This document shows positions 24,280 through 35,441 of a stretch of 64,000 bases of DNA, in pieces. The notes beneath the pieces are model-generated. The model saw nothing but the letters and a program-made list of their open reading frames with translations. It had not been told where the DNA came from and did no database searches. Position 1 is the first letter of the stretch; every line of letters starts with the position of its first letter. The translations under genes were made by a program, and so were the position numbers. Source of the stretch: Burkholderiales bacterium Ga0077547 (GTDB taxonomy: Bacteria > Pseudomonadota > Gammaproteobacteria > Burkholderiales > Burkholderiaceae_C); NCBI GenBank assembly GCA_001464195.1, contig LNEY01000025.1:1-64000 (forward strand), written 5' to 3'.

Positions 24280-26279
24280 GGCTGGGCGGCCTCGCGGCCT
24301 GGCGCATCGGCGGCCGCTGCCACCGCCGGCGGGCTGGCGTCGCCTGGCAACACCAGATCCTGGAGGTGTCGTGGTGTGCCGATCGGCGCCGCCGAAGTAC
24401 CGGCCCGCGTGGCCACGATGTCCTGCTCGCTGGGAACCTGGCCCAGCAGCATGTAATCGAACAGCCGGCGCGCGATCGGCGCCGCGGCTCCGGCGCCCCA
24501 GCCTGCGTTCTCGACGATCACCGCGACCGCAATCTGCGGGTTCTCCACCGGCGCGAAGGCCACGTACAAGGCGTGATCGCGCAAGCGCTCCTCCAGCCGA
24601 TTCGCACTGTATTTTTCGTTCCTCTTCAGGCCCACCGCCTGCGCCGTACCGGTCTTGCCGCCGCTCAGGTAGCCGGCGCCGGCGAACACCCGGGTTGATG
24701 TGCCCGATACGGTCACGCCATGCATGGCCTCAAGGATCACCTCCACCTGATCGGGCTTCAGGCCGATGGGCGGGATCGCGTGGGCTGAGATCTGCCGTTG
24801 GTCACCCGTGAGCACATCGTCGATCCGGCGCACGAGCCGCGGCTCGTAGCGTTGCCCACCTGAAGCGAGTGTCGCCATCGCGGTGGCCAGCTGCAGCATC
24901 GTGAAGCTGTTGTAGCCCTGGCCGATGCCCAGAGAGATGGTCTCGCCGGCATACCACTTCTGCTGATCGGCGCGCTTGTACGCCCGCCGCTTCCAGTGGG
25001 TCGACGGCAGCAGACCGGAGACCTCCCCGTCGAGATCGATGCCCGTCTTGCGGCCGAAGCCGAACGGCGAGAGCTGGTCATGGATCAGGTCCACACCCAT
25101 CTCGTTGGCCAAGGTGTAGTAATAAACGTTGCTCGATTCGACGATGGACCGGCGCATGTCCATGATGCCACCGCGCTCGTTCTCGGGGCTGCCATAGCGG
25201 TGCCCTCCGAAAATGAAGGTACCGGTGTCATTGATCAACGTGCTGGGTGAGCGCTTGTTGGCATTCAGCGCGGCCATGGCCATGAACGGCTTGTAGGTCG
25301 ATCCCGGTGGGTAGGTGCCGCGCAGCGCACGGTTCAGCAGCGGTTTGTCCGGCGACTCATTGAGTGCCTTCCAGCTCTCGGTGTCGATGCCATCGACGAA
25401 CAGGTTGGGGTCGAAGGTGGGCTTGCTGACAAAGGCCAGCACCTCGCCGCTGCGCGGATCGATGGCGACCAGTGCGCCCCGCCGATCACCGTACAGAGAT
25501 TCGACCAGCGCCTGCAGCCGGATGTCGATCGACAGCACCACGGTGTTGCCCGGCGTCGCCGGGTTGCTGTGCAGCCGCCGCACCGCCCGCCCCGACGCAG
25601 TGGTCTCGACCTCCTCGAAGCCGGTGGTGCCGTGCAGCTCGGCCTCGTACTTTTGCTCGATGCCGAGCTTGCCGATGTACTCGGTGCCACGGTAATTGGC
25701 CGCGTTCTCCGACTCGTCGATGACTTCCTTCTCGGCCTGGTTGATGCGCCCGATGTAGCCAAGCAGGTGGCTGCCCACCTCGCCGAGCGGGTAGTTGCGA
25801 AACAGCCGGGCCTTCACCTCGACACCCGGGAAACGGTAGCGCTGTGCGGTGAAGCGGGCCACCTCCTCGTCGGTGAGCTTGGTGCGGATCGGCAGCGACT
25901 CGAAATTCTTGCTCTCGTCCATCAACCGCTTGAAGCGCTTGCGGTCACGGGGCTGGATGTCGACGACTTCGGCCAGCTGGTTGATCGTGGCCTCGAGGTC
26001 GTCGATGCGCGCCGGCATCAACTCCAGCGTGTAGGCGGAGTAGTTGTTCGCCAGCACCACGCCATGGCGGTCGACGATCAGGCCCCGATTCGGAACGATC
26101 GGCACCACCGCAATGCGGTTGTTCTCGGCGCGAACACTCAGCTCTTCGTGCTTGCTCACCTGCAGATGCGTCAGGCGATAAGCCAGCAACCCGAAGCACA
26201 CCAGCACGAAGGCCGCGGCAGCGAACAACCGCGTGTGAAACCGGCGCAGCTCCTGCTCGACGTTCTTGATTTCTGTCAC
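24276..26279 (-). CDS. mrdA: Penicillin-binding protein 2, peptidoglycan transpeptidase
   Basis: 667 residues. One N-terminal TM helix (about 17-34), a dimerisation domain and a transpeptidase domain. The active-site motifs are STYK (in YPPGSTYKPF), SSN (VESSNVYYY) and KTG (SGGKTGTAQ). It crosslinks peptidoglycan in the elongasome and pairs with RodA. Overlaps both mreD and rodA by four bases. The C-terminal 40 residues are Ala/Pro-rich and probably unstructured. Confidence 0.95.
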   Translation of the reverse strand: MTEIKNVEQELRRFHTRLFAAAAFVLVCFGLLAYRLTHLQVSKHEELSVRAENNRIAVVPIVPNRGLIVDRHGVVLANNYSAYTLELMPARIDDLEATINQLAEVVDIQPRDRKRFKRLMDESKNFESLPIRTKLTDEEVARFTAQRYRFPGVEVKARLFRNYPLGEVGSHLLGYIGRINQAEKEVIDESENAANYRGTEYIGKLGIEQKYEAELHGTTGFEEVETTASGRAVRRLHSNPATPGNTVVLSIDIRLQALVESLYGDRRGALVAIDPRSGEVLAFVSKPTFDPNLFVDGIDTESWKALNESPDKPLLNRALRGTYPPGSTYKPFMAMAALNANKRSPSTLINDTGTFIFGGHRYGSPENERGGIMDMRRSIVESSNVYYYTLANEMGVDLIHDQLSPFGFGRKTGIDLDGEVSGLLPSTHWKRRAYKRADQQKWYAGETISLGIGQGYNSFTMLQLATAMATLASGGQRYEPRLVRRIDDVLTGDQRQISAHAIPPIGLKPDQVEVILEAMHGVTVSGTSTRVFAGAGYLSGGKTGTAQAVGLKRNEKYSANRLEERLRDHALYVAFAPVENPQIAVAVIVENAGWGAGAAAPIARRLFDYMLLGQVPSEQDIVATRAGTSAAPIGTPRHLQDLVLPGDASPPAVAAAADAPGREAAQP

Positions 26280-26797
26280 AGCGGTCGGTTCTGGTCGCGG
26301 TCAGGGGCGCGGCGCTGCGGTGCCAGCAGCAGCCAGGTCGTGAGCGGCCACAGCAGAGCTTCGAACACGGGGGCCAGCAGCGCCGGCCAGCCCGGCAGCA
26401 TGCCGCCGGCGATCATTCGCACCGCGAACGACACCAGGTGCGCGGCCACGAAGAGCGGCAGGATCTGCAGCGCCTGCGAGGGCAGGTCGAACCAGAGCAG
26501 CCGCCGGTGGATGGTGGTTGCGGCATAGGCCAGCAGCGTGTAGGCCAGCGCGTGCTGCCCGAGCAGCGCGCCGTCATGGACATCCATCAGCAGACCGAAC
26601 ATGAACGCCACGCCGACACCGACCCGGCGCGTCTGGTGCACATTCCAGAACACCAGCACCAGCGCCATGGCGTCGGGGGCAGCGGGATGACGGCCCAGTG
26701 GCACCAGGTTGATGGCGAGCGCAGCCAGCAGCGTGAACCACAGGAACAGCGGGTTCACCGGTAGCAGCAGCTGATCGGTGCGGCGCGGCAGGATCAT
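26276..26797 (-). CDS. mreD: Rod shape-determining protein MreD
   Basis: 173 residues, four to five hydrophobic helices, with the conserved FGLLMDVHDGALLGQHAL block. An integral membrane part of the elongasome that links MreC and PBP2/RodA. Overlaps mreC and mrdA by four bases each. Confidence 0.93.
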   Translation of the reverse strand: MILPRRTDQLLLPVNPLFLWFTLLAALAINLVPLGRHPAAPDAMALVLVFWNVHQTRRVGVGVAFMFGLLMDVHDGALLGQHALAYTLLAYAATTIHRRLLWFDLPSQALQILPLFVAAHLVSFAVRMIAGGMLPGWPALLAPVFEALLWPLTTWLLLAPQRRAPDRDQNRPL

Positions 26798-27747
26798 GGC
26801 TGTTCTGCCTTCTTGGTGTGCCCCGCCGAGGCGGCCGAAGCCGGCGCAGAAGCCGCTGCGGCGGCACTTGCCGCAGCCTCGGGGCGAGGTGGCAGCTGCA
26901 AGCCGATGGGCTCGAGCACGAGCACATGGCGCACGCCGTCAGGCAGCGCTGCCGGCGCCAGCAAAATCTTGGCGAAACCAGAATCGACCTTGCGGTCGAT
27001 GGTCACGACCTTGGCCACTGGCAAGCCCGGCGGATAGACGCCATCGACACCCGAGGTCTGCAGCAGGTCGCCGGGCTGCACATCGGCGTTGCCCGCCATG
27101 AAACGCAGTTCGAGCGCGTCCCCCGTGGCCGAGCCATAGGCCGCACTGCGCGACTGGGTGCGGATGTTCAGCACCGGCACAGCGGCATCCTTGTCGGTCA
27201 GCAGGGTCACCTCCGACGACAAGGGATAGACCCGCGTCACCTGCCCGATCACGCCAGCCTCGCTGATCACTGGTGAACCCGCCGCAATGCCTTGCGCCAG
27301 CCCCTTGTCGACCACCACCTTGCGGGAATACGGATCGGGAGACTCGTAGAGCACTTCTGCCGCCTGCGATCGAACCTGCAGGCCGGCGCGCACGTCCAGC
27401 AGTGCACGCAGCCGCGCGTTCTCGGCCTGGAGCTGGTCCGCCTGGTTGACGCGCAGGGCCTGGCTGGCCAGGGCCTGACGGGCAGCAGATTCGTTGGCAA
27501 TGGCCGTTTCCAGCCCGGCCACATACCGGAAGGCTGACTCGATCCCCTCGACCGGCGCCAGCAGGCCACGCTGCACCGGATGCAGCGCCGTGGCCAGCAA
27601 CGCGCGCAGTGGCTGCGTCAGCTGGAATCGAACGTCGGCGACCATCAGGAACACTGCCAGCGCCGAGCACAGCGCCAGCTTGGTCAGTGCCGACAGGCCC
27701 TGGCGAAAGAACGGCGGCGGCGTTCGATCGATGGAGCCTAAGAGCAT
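26794..27747 (-). CDS. mreC: Rod shape-determining protein MreC
   Basis: 317 residues. A TM helix at about 24-45 precedes a coiled coil (about 70-110, LASQALRVNQADQLQAENARLRALLD) and the periplasmic beta-domain with VIGQVTRVYPLSSEVTLLTD and DLLQTSGVDGVYPPGLPVAKV. An Ala/Pro-rich tail of about 45 residues ends the protein. It forms the periplasmic scaffold of the elongasome. Starts one base after the mreB stop. Confidence 0.95.
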   Translation of the reverse strand: MLLGSIDRTPPPFFRQGLSALTKLALCSALAVFLMVADVRFQLTQPLRALLATALHPVQRGLLAPVEGIESAFRYVAGLETAIANESAARQALASQALRVNQADQLQAENARLRALLDVRAGLQVRSQAAEVLYESPDPYSRKVVVDKGLAQGIAAGSPVISEAGVIGQVTRVYPLSSEVTLLTDKDAAVPVLNIRTQSRSAAYGSATGDALELRFMAGNADVQPGDLLQTSGVDGVYPPGLPVAKVVTIDRKVDSGFAKILLAPAALPDGVRHVLVLEPIGLQLPPRPEAAASAAAAASAPASAASAGHTKKAEQP

Positions 27748-27748
27748 G

Positions 27749-29088
<1,340 letters not shown>

Positions 29089-29388
29089 ATGCCTTTGACC
29101 CCGGACGACGTCGGCCGCATCGCGCACCTTGCACGGCTGGCGTTGCAGCCTGCCGAACAGGCGGCCATGCTCACGCAGCTCAATGCCTTCTTCTCCATCG
29201 TCGAGCAGATGAGTGCCGTTGACACCGCGGGCGTCGAGCCGCTGTACACCCCGCTGTCGGCCGTCAGCGAAGTGAGCCTGCGTCTGCGCGACGACGTTGT
29301 CACCGAAGGTAACCAGCGCGAGCTCAACCAGCGCAGCGCGCCGGCGATCGAAGATGGTCTGTTCCTCGTGCCACGGGTGGTTGAATGA
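29089..29388 (+). CDS. gatC: Asp-tRNA(Asn)/Glu-tRNA(Gln) amidotransferase subunit C
   Basis: 99 residues, typical GatC length. Conserved segments: [13 protein letters not shown] near the N-terminus, [11 protein letters not shown] in the middle and the end segment [16 protein letters not shown]. It stabilises the GatAB complex that makes Gln-tRNA(Gln) or Asn-tRNA(Asn) by transamidation. The stop overlaps the gatA start by four bases. Confidence 0.95.
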   Translation: MPLTPDDVGRIAHLARLALQPAEQAAMLTQLNAFFSIVEQMSAVDTAGVEPLYTPLSAVSEVSLRLRDDVVTEGNQRELNQRSAPAIEDGLFLVPRVVE

Positions 29389-30938
29389 GCGGCACCTTGC
29401 ATGACTTGGGCGTGGCCGAACTGGCGAAGGCGCTGGCTGACAAGCAAGTGTCCAGTGTGGAGGTCACCAGTCACCTGCTGAGCCGGATCGCGGCCCACGA
29501 GCATCTGGGCGCCTGGCTGTGTGTCGACGCCGACGCGGCACTCGCGAGCGCTCGCGAGGCCGATGCCCGCCGCGCGCAAGGCCAAGCCGGACCATCGCAA
29601 CCCTTGCTGGGTGTGCCGCTGGCGCACAAGGACATCTTCGTCACCCGCGACATGTCTACCACCGCCGCCTCGAAGATGCTGGCCGGCTACCGCAGCCCGT
29701 TCGACGCCACGGTGGTGTCGCGTCTGGGTGCTGGCGAGTCGGGCCGGGCGCCAGGCGCCGGCATGGTGACACTGGGCAAGCTGAACTGCGACGAGTTCGC
29801 GATGGGCTCGGGCAACGAGAACTCAGCCTATGGCGCGGTCAAGAACCCGTGGGATCTGAGCCGCGTGCCCGGTGGCTCGTCAGGCGGCTCGGCGGCTGCA
29901 GTGGCTGCCCGTCTGGTGCCGGCCGCCACCGGCACCGACACCGGCGGTTCGATCCGCCAACCGGCCAGCTTTTCTGGCATCACCGGCATCAAGCCGACCT
30001 ACGGCGTGTGTTCGCGCTTCGGCATGATCGCCTTCGCCTCCAGCCTCGACCAGGCCGGCCCGATGGCGCGATCGGCCGAAGACTGCGCGTTGCTGCTCGG
30101 CGCCATGAGCGGCTTTGACGAGCGCGACGCCACCAGCGCGCAGCGCCCACCGCAGGATTACGCCAGCGCGATGCGCACACCGCGCGCCGGCGCCACCACC
30201 GCGCAGCCGCTGAAAGGTCTGCGCATTGGCCTGCCGAAGGAATTCTTCCCCGCGGCGCTGGCCTCCGAGGTCGACGGCACGGTGCGTGCGGCACTGGCCG
30301 AGCTCGAGAAGCTCGGCGCCACGCTGGTCGATGTCAGCCTGCCACGCACCGAACTCTCGATCCCGGTCTACTACATCATCGCGCCGGCCGAAGCCAGCTC
30401 GAACCTGAGCCGCTTCGACGGCGTGAAGTTCGGCCACCGCGCATCGAACTACACCGACCTGGTCGACATGTACAAGAAGACCCGCGCCGAAGGCTTCGGC
30501 GACGAGGTCAAGCGCCGGATCATGATCGGCAGCTATGTGCTGAGCCACGGCTACTACGACGCTTACTACCTGCAGGCCCAAAAGCTGCGCCGCATGATCG
30601 CCGACGATTTCCAGCGCTGCTACACCGAGTGCGACCTGATCGCCGGGCCCGTGGCGCCCACGGTCGCCTGGAAGCTCGGCGGCAAGGGCGACGACCCGGT
30701 CGCGAACTACCTCGCCGACATCTTCACGCTGCCGGCCAGCCTGGCCGGCCTGCCCGGCATGAGCGTGCCGGCGGGCTTCGCGGCCTCGGGCGAAGGCGCC
30801 GGCATGCCGGTCGGCTTGCAGCTGATCGGCAACTACTTCCAGGAAGGCGTGTTGCTGCACGCGGCGCACGCCTTTCAGCAGGCGACCGACTGGCACCAGC
30901 GTGCGCCTTCTGCTGCCGCGATGGGAGGTGCGGCATGA
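29385..30938 (+). CDS. gatA: Asp-tRNA(Asn)/Glu-tRNA(Gln) amidotransferase subunit A
   Basis: 517 residues. Amidase-signature enzyme with the Ser-cisSer-Lys triad: Lys in LAHKDIFV, Ser in [11 protein letters not shown] and Ser in [14 protein letters not shown]. It releases ammonia from glutamine for transfer in the GatCAB complex. Coupled by ATGA overlaps to gatC upstream and gatB downstream. Confidence 0.96.
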   Translation: MSGTLHDLGVAELAKALADKQVSSVEVTSHLLSRIAAHEHLGAWLCVDADAALASAREADARRAQGQAGPSQPLLGVPLAHKDIFVTRDMSTTAASKMLAGYRSPFDATVVSRLGAGESGRAPGAGMVTLGKLNCDEFAMGSGNENSAYGAVKNPWDLSRVPGGSSGGSAAAVAARLVPAATGTDTGGSIRQPASFSGITGIKPTYGVCSRFGMIAFASSLDQAGPMARSAEDCALLLGAMSGFDERDATSAQRPPQDYASAMRTPRAGATTAQPLKGLRIGLPKEFFPAALASEVDGTVRAALAELEKLGATLVDVSLPRTELSIPVYYIIAPAEASSNLSRFDGVKFGHRASNYTDLVDMYKKTRAEGFGDEVKRRIMIGSYVLSHGYYDAYYLQAQKLRRMIADDFQRCYTECDLIAGPVAPTVAWKLGGKGDDPVANYLADIFTLPASLAGLPGMSVPAGFAASGEGAGMPVGLQLIGNYFQEGVLLHAAHAFQQATDWHQRAPSAAAMGGAA

Positions 30939-32470
30939 GCACCACCACTGCAAGCGCGCTGATCCGCGGCTACGAGGTCGTGATCGGCCTCGAAACCCAT
31001 GCCCAGCTGTCGACCGCCAGCAAGATCTTCAGCGGTTCATCCACCCAGTTTGGCGCGGCGCCCAACACCCAGGCGTCGCCGGTCGATCTGGCGCTGCCGG
31101 GGACGCTGCCGGTGATGAACCGTGGCGCGGTCGAACGCGCGATCCAGTTCGGTCTGGCCGTCGGCGCCAAGGTGGCGCAACACTCGATCTTTGCGCGCAA
31201 GAACTACTTCTACCCCGATCTGCCCAAGGGCTATCAGATCAGCCAATACGAAACCCCGGTGGTGCAGGGTGGAGCGATCGAGTTCTTCATCGGCGACACG
31301 GCGCACAAGGTGCGCTTGACCCGCGCCCACCTGGAAGAAGACGCTGGCAAATCGCTGCACGAGGACTACGCCGGCCAGACCGGCATCGACCTGAACCGTG
31401 CGGGCACGCCGCTGCTTGAGATCGTCTCGGAACCCGACATGCGCTCCAGCGCCGAAGCCGCCGAGTACGCGAAGACGCTGCACGCGCTGGTGGTGTGGCT
31501 GGGCATCTGCGACGGCAACATGCAGGAAGGCAGCTTCCGCTGCGACGCCAACGTCTCGGTGCGCAAGCCCGGCATGCCCTACGGCACACGGCGAGAGATC
31601 AAAAACCTCAACAGCTTCAAGTTTCTGCAGCAAGCCATCGACTGCGAGATCCAGTGGCAGATCGACCTGATCGAGGACGGCGGCGAAGTGCAGCAGGCCA
31701 CCGTGCTGTTCAACCCCACGGCCAACGGCGGGCGCGGCGAGACCCGGGCCATGCGCACCAAGGAAGACGCGCACGACTACCGCTACTTCCCCGACCCCGA
31801 CCTGCCGCCACTGGTGATTGCAGCGGACTGGATCGAGCGGGTCAAGGCCGAGCTGCCCGAGTTGCCGCAGGCGATGGCCGCGCGCTTTCAGCGCGACTAC
31901 GGCTTGCCCGCCTACGATGCGCTCGCAGTCACGCAAAGCAAGGCTCATGCGGCGTACTTCGAAGCCGCCACGAAGGGGTGCAAGGCGCCCAAGTTGGTTG
32001 CGAACTGGATGATGGGTGAGATTTCACGCCGGCTGAATGCCGACGAACGGACGATCGAGCAGAGCCCTGTCGATTCGTCCACGCTGGCCGCGCTGATCAC
32101 ACGAATCCAAGACGGCACCATCACGAACAACGCCGCTCGCCAGGTCTTCGACCATCTTTGGGAGCCTAAAGAGGGCGAGTGGGTTTTCGGCGATCAACCG
32201 GGTGAGGTCGATGCAGGTTTGGAGACGCTACGCAACCTGCGCCGAGTCGATCAGATCATCGAGGCCAAGGGACTGAAGCAGATGTCAGACACCGGCGAGC
32301 TCGAACGGCTGGTCGACGACTTGCTCGCAGTCAACGCCAAGTCGATCGAGGAGTACCGCGCCGGCAAGGAGAAAGCCTTCAACGCCTTGGTCGGTCAGGC
32401 CATGAAGGCGACCAAGGGCAAGGCCAACCCGGCTCAGGTCACGGAGCTGCTGAAGAAGAAGCTGGGCTGA
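30935..32470 (+). CDS. gatB: Asp-tRNA(Asn)/Glu-tRNA(Gln) amidotransferase subunit B
   Basis: 511 residues from the ATG at 30935 overlapping the gatA stop. The kinase-like catalytic core has [24 protein letters not shown] and EDAGKS. The family RCDANVS segment is followed by a helical domain and a C-terminal YqeY tRNA-binding domain ([17 protein letters not shown]). It activates the misacylated tRNA with ATP. The 3' end overlaps the convergent DUF4124-like gene by 32 bases. Confidence 0.96.
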   Translation: MSTTTASALIRGYEVVIGLETHAQLSTASKIFSGSSTQFGAAPNTQASPVDLALPGTLPVMNRGAVERAIQFGLAVGAKVAQHSIFARKNYFYPDLPKGYQISQYETPVVQGGAIEFFIGDTAHKVRLTRAHLEEDAGKSLHEDYAGQTGIDLNRAGTPLLEIVSEPDMRSSAEAAEYAKTLHALVVWLGICDGNMQEGSFRCDANVSVRKPGMPYGTRREIKNLNSFKFLQQAIDCEIQWQIDLIEDGGEVQQATVLFNPTANGGRGETRAMRTKEDAHDYRYFPDPDLPPLVIAADWIERVKAELPELPQAMAARFQRDYGLPAYDALAVTQSKAHAAYFEAATKGCKAPKLVANWMMGEISRRLNADERTIEQSPVDSSTLAALITRIQDGTITNNAARQVFDHLWEPKEGEWVFGDQPGEVDAGLETLRNLRRVDQIIEAKGLKQMSDTGELERLVDDLLAVNAKSIEEYRAGKEKAFNALVGQAMKATKGKANPAQVTELLKKKLG

Positions 32471-33182
32471 GCGCCGGCGCGGCAGAGGCGGCCGAAGCCG
32501 GTGTCATGGGGCCGAGCGAGCCCGGTCGCGCGCCGGCCCAGAGTTGGCGTAGCCGCGCCAGCTCGGCATCGAAGGTCGCGTTGATGCGCTGCGTCTCGGC
32601 CTGCTGGTTCTGGATCAGCGCACGTTGCGCCTCGGTGGTGGCGTCGATGCCATCGAGCTGCTGCTTCAATCGCGTGGGCATCGTGCGCCCGACATAGAAC
32701 TCCGCCTCTTCCAGCAGGGGCTTCTTCTCGGCCGCCAATGCTTCCAGGCGCTTCTCCGACAGCAGCAGCGTGCGCTTGAAGTCGTCGAGCGCTGCCACAC
32801 GGGCCTTCTGGTGCGACGCCTCGTTCGGGTAGCGGGTACGCAAGTTGCGATCACGCCGTACCGCATCGAGCTCGGCCGCGCGGCGAGCCGCTCGTTCGCG
32901 CTCACGGGCTTCAGCCTCCACGCGTTCGTCTGCCGTCATCGTGGGCGGCACCACCTTTTTGGTCGAGCCGTCCGCATTGAGCATGCGCTGTTCACGCGCG
33001 GTGCATTCGGGAATGGGCCGGTCGGACGTCAGTCGCTTGTTGTTGCCATCGATGCAGGTATAGATCGTTGCCGCCGATGCCGCGTTGAGGGTGGCCCCCA
33101 GGCCGACCAGCGACAGCAGCAACGCCGGCCACGTTCGCACGAGGCGCCGTTGCGAAGCCGCTTGCACAGCGTCAGACGCCAT
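32439..33182 (-). CDS. DUF4124-like secreted protein with coiled coil
   Basis: 247 residues from the ATG at 33182, which overlaps the pyrE stop; a GTG at 33191 is an alternative. A Sec signal peptide ends near ASAA (about residue 38). It is followed by a short DUF4124-like domain ([22 protein letters not shown]), a long charged coiled coil (about 80-210) and an Ala/Ser/Pro tail. Periplasmic; function unknown. Probably cotranscribed with pyrE. Confidence 0.75.
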   Translation of the reverse strand: MASDAVQAASQRRLVRTWPALLLSLVGLGATLNAASAATIYTCIDGNNKRLTSDRPIPECTAREQRMLNADGSTKKVVPPTMTADERVEAEARERERAARRAAELDAVRRDRNLRTRYPNEASHQKARVAALDDFKRTLLLSEKRLEALAAEKKPLLEEAEFYVGRTMPTRLKQQLDGIDATTEAQRALIQNQQAETQRINATFDAELARLRQLWAGARPGSLGPMTPASAASAAPALSPASSSAAP

Positions 33183-33873
33183 AGCGCGCACGGTAGTGAC
33201 GAACGCGCTCGGCGTGCGCGGCCAGCGCAGGCGCTTCGGTGGATTGCAGCACCTGCAGCAGATCCGTCAACGTAGCGATCGCGGTCACGGGCAAGCCCAG
33301 TTGCCTTTGCACGAACTGCACGGCCGACCAGGGTGCGTCGTTGCCCTGATCAGTGGCCTTCTCCTGACGGTCCAATGCAATGACCACCGCGCTGGGAACT
33401 CCACCAGCGGCCTCGATCATCGCGATCGACTCGCGCACCGAGGTGCCCGCCGAGATCACGTCGTCAATGATCAATACCCGGCCGCGCACCGGCGCGCCGA
33501 CCAGCGTACCGCCTTCGCCATGGTCCTTGGCTTCCTTGCGGTTGTAGGCGTAGGGCACATTGATGCCCAGGCGAGCCAACTCGACCGCCACCACCGCCGC
33601 CAGCACGATGCCCTTGTAGGCAGGGCCGAACAGCATGTCGAACTGCAACGCGCCCGATGCCCGCGCCTGCTGCAGACGCCGTGCATAAAATTGAGCGAGA
33701 CGGCCCAGCTTGGCGCCGTCATCGAACAGGCCGGCGTTGAAGAAATACGGTGACAGCCGACCCGCCTTGGTCTGGAACTCCCCGAACCGCAGCACACCGG
33801 CGTCGAGTGAAAACTTGACGAAGTCCTGTGCCAGTTCGTCGGTCTGTAAATCAACGAGGCCGCTTGGGCTCAT
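33172..33873 (-). CDS. pyrE: Orotate phosphoribosyltransferase
   Basis: 233 residues from the ATG at 33873 (MSPSGLVDL). The PRPP-binding motif is VLIIDDVISAGTS; other blocks are GRLSPYFFNAGLF, FGPAYKGIVLA and NRKEAKDHGEGG. It makes orotidine 5'-phosphate in pyrimidine synthesis. AGGA lies about eight bases before the ATG. Only 12 bases separate its start from the divergent ExoIII start. Confidence 0.95.
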   Translation of the reverse strand: MSPSGLVDLQTDELAQDFVKFSLDAGVLRFGEFQTKAGRLSPYFFNAGLFDDGAKLGRLAQFYARRLQQARASGALQFDMLFGPAYKGIVLAAVVAVELARLGINVPYAYNRKEAKDHGEGGTLVGAPVRGRVLIIDDVISAGTSVRESIAMIEAAGGVPSAVVIALDRQEKATDQGNDAPWSAVQFVQRQLGLPVTAIATLTDLLQVLQSTEAPALAAHAERVRHYRARYGV

Positions 33874-33885
33874 CTGGGGAATCCT

Positions 33886-34692
33886 GTGCTCCGACTGGTC
33901 ACGTTGAATCTGAATGGCATCCGGTCTGCGGCCAGCAAAGGCTTCGAAGACTGGGTGGCTGCTGTCGCGCCTGATTGTATGGGGGTGCAAGAGGTGAAGG
34001 CGCAGGCCGACACCGTCGTCGGGCGCTTCGATCGAGTGGCGGCGCTGAGCGGGCATTTCCATTACGCACAGAAGAAGGGGTACTCGGGTGTAGGCGTCTA
34101 TACGAAGCAGCGGCCCAGCCAGATTCGCACCGGCATCGGCAACGCCGAATTCGACGACGAAGGCCGCTGGGTCGAAGCCTGCTTCGACGACCCCACACGC
34201 CAAGAGTTTCCCCGCTTCAGCGTCATCAGTTGTTACTTCCCGAGCGGCAGCAGCGGCGAGGAGCGGCAACAGGCCAAGTTCCGCTTTCTGGCTCTGATGG
34301 AGCCTCACCTGCGGCGGCTGCGCGCCGAACGCGAATTCGTGCTGCTGGGCGACATCAACATCGCCCACAAGGAAATCGACCTGAAGAACTGGAAAGGCAA
34401 CCTGAAGAACAGCGGCTTTCTGCCGGAAGAGCGCGCGTGGATGACGAACCTGCTCGATGCCGATGCGGGTACCGGCCTCGTCGACGTGTTCCGCACGCTG
34501 GACCCCAACCCGGACCGATACACCTGGTGGAGCAACCGCGGTCAGGCCTGGGCCAAGAACGTGGGCTGGCGCATCGATTACCACCTGGCGACGCCAGGCA
34601 TCGCTGCTCGGGCGCGCCGCGCCGACATCCACCTAGAACCTCGCTTTTCAGACCACGCGCCGCTGACGATCGATTACGACGTCACGCTCTGA
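33886..34692 (+). CDS. xth: Exodeoxyribonuclease III-type AP endonuclease
   Basis: 268 residues from a GTG at 33886; the N-terminus LRLVTLNLNGIRSAASKGF fits betaproteobacterial homologues. Endonuclease/exonuclease/phosphatase fold with catalytic LNLNG, CMGVQEVKAQ, the GDINIAHKEIDL block, WRIDYHLATP and SDHAPL. It cuts DNA at abasic sites and removes 3' blocking groups in base-excision repair. No room for its own long promoter beyond pyrE. Confidence 0.93.
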   Translation: MLRLVTLNLNGIRSAASKGFEDWVAAVAPDCMGVQEVKAQADTVVGRFDRVAALSGHFHYAQKKGYSGVGVYTKQRPSQIRTGIGNAEFDDEGRWVEACFDDPTRQEFPRFSVISCYFPSGSSGEERQQAKFRFLALMEPHLRRLRAEREFVLLGDINIAHKEIDLKNWKGNLKNSGFLPEERAWMTNLLDADAGTGLVDVFRTLDPNPDRYTWWSNRGQAWAKNVGWRIDYHLATPGIAARARRADIHLEPRFSDHAPLTIDYDVTL

Positions 34693-34765
34693 ACTGGCGT
34701 CGCGGTCGGTCCTGCGCATGGTTGAATGAGGGGTTTTCCACGCCCTGAACCCGGAACACCCGCCC

Positions 34766-35431
34766 ATGCCCCTCGCCACCCTCGAATTCGAAACCGGGCC
34801 GAACCCCACGGCCAGCATCATCGTGCTGCACGGCCTGGGCGCCGATGGCAATGACTTCGTGCCGATCGCCGAAGAGCTGCGCCTGGAGGCGATCGGCCCG
34901 GTGCGCTTCGTCTTCCCACATGCGCCCGTGCGTCCGGTCACGATCAACGGCGGCATGGCGATGCGCGCCTGGTACGACCTTCTGCATGCCGACCTGGTGA
35001 GGCGTGAAGACGAGGCCGGACTGCGCGCTTCGCGCCTGGACATCGAAGCGCTGATCGCGAAGGAACGCGAACGCGGTATGGCGGCCTCGCGCATCGTGCT
35101 GATGGGTTTTTCGCAAGGCTGCGCCATGGCGCTGCTGACCGGTCTGCGCCACACCGAGCGGCTGGCGGGCGTGGTCGGGCTGTCAGGCTATCTGCCGCTG
35201 GCCGACACCACCGCGGCCGAGCGCAGTGCAGCGAGCATGGCCTTGCCGGTGTTCCTGGCGCACGGCACCGGCGACAGCGTGGTGCCGCTGGCGCGTGCCA
35301 GCTCCGCGCGCGACACGCTGCAGGCGCTGGGCTGTGTGGTCGACTGGCACGAGTACCCGATGGCGCATTCGGTGTGCGCCCAGGAAGTCAGCGACCTGAA
35401 CCGCTGGCTGCTGCAGGTGTTGGCCGCCTGA
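34766..35431 (+). CDS. Carboxylesterase/phospholipase of the alpha/beta hydrolase fold
   Basis: 221 residues. Nucleophile Ser116 in GFSQG, acid Asp in HGTGDSVVP and His in PMAHSV; LHGLGADGNDF supplies the oxyanion region. It matches the small carboxylesterase family (Pseudomonas EstB-like, related to acyl-protein thioesterases). Cytoplasmic; physiological ester unknown. 73 bases after the ExoIII gene. Confidence 0.9.
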   Translation: MPLATLEFETGPNPTASIIVLHGLGADGNDFVPIAEELRLEAIGPVRFVFPHAPVRPVTINGGMAMRAWYDLLHADLVRREDEAGLRASRLDIEALIAKERERGMAASRIVLMGFSQGCAMALLTGLRHTERLAGVVGLSGYLPLADTTAAERSAASMALPVFLAHGTGDSVVPLARASSARDTLQALGCVVDWHEYPMAHSVCAQEVSDLNRWLLQVLAA

Positions 35432-35441
35432 CGACCGACGC

